Source: an uncultured Prevotella sp. | GTDB lineage: Bacteria > Bacteroidota > Bacteroidia > Bacteroidales > Bacteroidaceae | Reading direction: 5' to 3' | Length of the DNA: 7,703 nt | Assembly (NCBI GenBank): GCA_946998295.1 | Contig: CAMPYS010000058.1 | Coordinates: forward strand, 1-7,703 | In this document: one piece after another, positions 6,474-7,703 of the stretch | How positions within the stretch are numbered: position 1 is the stretch's first letter | How the letters are laid out: each line of letters opens with the position of its first letter | Notes under the pieces: model-generated | What the model was told of the DNA's origin: nothing | The model's database searches: none | What the model saw: the letters and a program-made list of their open reading frames with translations, nothing else | Program-made: the position numbers and the translations under genes

Positions 6474-7703
6474 CTATGATATGGATATACTATTCTCTTG
6501 AGAAGAAACTAGTTGAGAATAATATCCATGATTCTGTAATAGTTCTTCATGCGTTCCTATTTCTACTATTTCTCCTTGATTCATAACTACAATCTGATCC
6601 GCATGGCGGATAGTACTTAAACGATGAGCAATTACAACAACAGTCCTATCTTTAAATGAGTCTTTTAAAGCTGTCGTTATTTTAGCTTCATTGAAAGTAT
6701 CAAGCGCATTGGTCGCTTCATCCAAGAAAAGCATTTGCGGATTTCGATATAATGCTCTGGCAATAAGTAGTCGTTGCTTTTGTCCGCCACTAAGCCCACG
6801 CCCATTCTCGCCAACCATTGTATCGAAGCCTTTTGGCATTGAGTTTATTTCATCCTCAATCTGTGCAATACGACAACATTGATGTAACCGTTCATAATCA
6901 ATATGTTCATCATCTAGGACAATGTTTGTTATAACCTTCTCGCTAAACAACTTGCCATCCTGCATAACTACCCCGCTTAAACTACGCCACTGTCTGAGAT
7001 TTATACTTTGAATGTTCAGTCCTCCCATTTTTATCTCTCCATAAGTGGGATTGTAAAGTCTAACGAGCAGTTTTAACAAAGTAGATTTACCACTTCCACT
7101 TCCTCCAACAATAGCAGTCACTTTATTTTGGGGAATTCTTAGATTTATATGCTTCAGCACAAATGGAGAGTTTACAGTATATTGAAAATGCACATTATCT
7201 AATATAATTTCCTTACTTTCTGGCAATATCCTAGTCGAACCAATTGAAAGTAGTCCTTCCTCGTCGTCAAGTTGCCGAATTTCGTTCATACGAAGAAATG
7301 AGATTTTTGCATATTGGGCTGATACAATAAAGTTGATAAACTGTATTAGGGGACCATTAAGCATACCTATAATAAATTGAGTTGAAATCATTACGCCAAA
7401 TGTTATCTTACCATCTATAACGGCTGAGGCACAAAAGAATACTATGCCCATATCCTTTAGATTCTCTATGAATTGAGCACCTAAATTCTGTATGTTTGTT
7501 ATGGCTAAAACGCGCTTATTCACATGATATAGTTCAGCTTGTATTCCTTCCCATTTCCATCGACGAGTTTTATCATAATTATATATTTTTATATCCTGCA
7601 TTGCTCCAATAGTCTCTACCCAATAACTTTGATCACGCGAGAGTAACTCAAAATACTGCCAATCGAGTTTCTTCCTAATATTCATAAATAAGAGAACCCA
7701 TAG
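6474..7703 (-). CDS. Peptide-exporting ABC transporter, C-terminal part (cut by window edge)
   Basis: The frame is open to the window end and continues upstream of the first internal Met (7685-7683) with LWVLLF, a membrane segment, so the gene is truncated here and 409 residues are visible. Numbering from that Met: the rest of the transmembrane domain (1-135) includes SYWVETIGAMQDIKIYNYD (20-38), a loop typical of peptidase-containing bacteriocin exporters, and hydrophobic segments near 78-90 and 97-122. The ATPase domain has Walker A GGSGSGKST (194-202), Q-loop Q242, signature LSGGQ (298-302), Walker B MLFLDE (318-323) and H-loop H354, all intact. The family exports GG-leader peptides as a homodimer in the inner membrane, often after cleaving the leader with an N-terminal C39 peptidase. 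That domain, if present, lies beyond the window; a plain lipid or drug ABC exporter is less likely given the GG-leader precursor two genes downstream. Confidence 0.92.
   Translation of the reverse strand, partial: LWVLLFMNIRKKLDWQYFELLSRDQSYWVETIGAMQDIKIYNYDKTRRWKWEGIQAELYHVNKRVLAITNIQNLGAQFIENLKDMGIVFFCASAVIDGKITFGVMISTQFIIGMLNGPLIQFINFIVSAQYAKISFLRMNEIRQLDDEEGLLSIGSTRILPESKEIILDNVHFQYTVNSPFVLKHINLRIPQNKVTAIVGGSGSGKSTLLKLLVRLYNPTYGEIKMGGLNIQSINLRQWRSLSGVVMQDGKLFSEKVITNIVLDDEHIDYERLHQCCRIAQIEDEINSMPKGFDTMVGENGRGLSGGQKQRLLIARALYRNPQMLFLDEATNALDTFNEAKITTALKDSFKDRTVVVIAHRLSTIRHADQIVVMNQGEIVEIGTHEELLQNHGYYSQLVSSQENSISIS

Noticed and set aside
7683..7685. Met at 7685 as the true start of the ABC transporter
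   Set aside because: The frame stays open to the window edge and the codons before this Met encode a hydrophobic segment of the transmembrane domain, which the protein needs.

Overview
The window looks like an accessory export and modification locus from a Bacteroidales bacterium (Bacteroides, Parabacteroides or Prevotella type). The grounds are a double-glycine leader of the kind found in Bacteroidales secreted-peptide precursors, AT-rich gene starts without Shine-Dalgarno sequences, signal peptides ending before Q or near S/H, and protein families typical of this order. The genus cannot be fixed from the sequence.

All seven genes lie on the minus strand. They are separated by only about 20-45 bases, no rho-independent terminator is visible, and the window is almost entirely coding, so they read as one operon. 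In transcription order (right to left) they are: (1) the C-terminal part of a peptide-exporting ABC transporter, cut by the window edge (7703-6474); (2) a 548-residue protein laid out like a B12-binding radical SAM enzyme but without any CX3CX2C cluster motif (6428-4782); (3) a 180-residue secreted precursor with a 26-residue GG leader and a 154-residue Gly/Asn/Thr/Ser-rich beta-type core ending in Phe (4745-4203); (4) an exported double-domain aspartic protease with two intact DTGS motifs (4172-2778); (5) its paralogue, in which both motifs are destroyed (2732-1359); (6) a glycosyltransferase with the DxH and GHxFR signatures of polypeptide GalNAc-transferases (1335-391); (7) the first 120 residues of a GT2 glycosyltransferase, cut by the left edge (361-1).

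Working model (inference): the precursor is made in the cytoplasm, handled by the radical-SAM-like protein and perhaps glycosylated by one or both glycosyltransferases. Its leader is removed at Gly-Gly by the ABC exporter, and the active and inactive protease-like proteins act on it, or protect the cell from it, outside the inner membrane. The core looks like a run of amphipathic beta-hairpins and not like a short bacteriocin, so a membrane-active or adhesive product is possible. No function is proven by the sequence.

The points most worth pursuing are the active/dead aspartic protease pair, the radical-SAM scaffold without a cluster site, the unusually large GG-leader product, and the polypeptide-GalNAc-transferase-like enzyme in the same operon.
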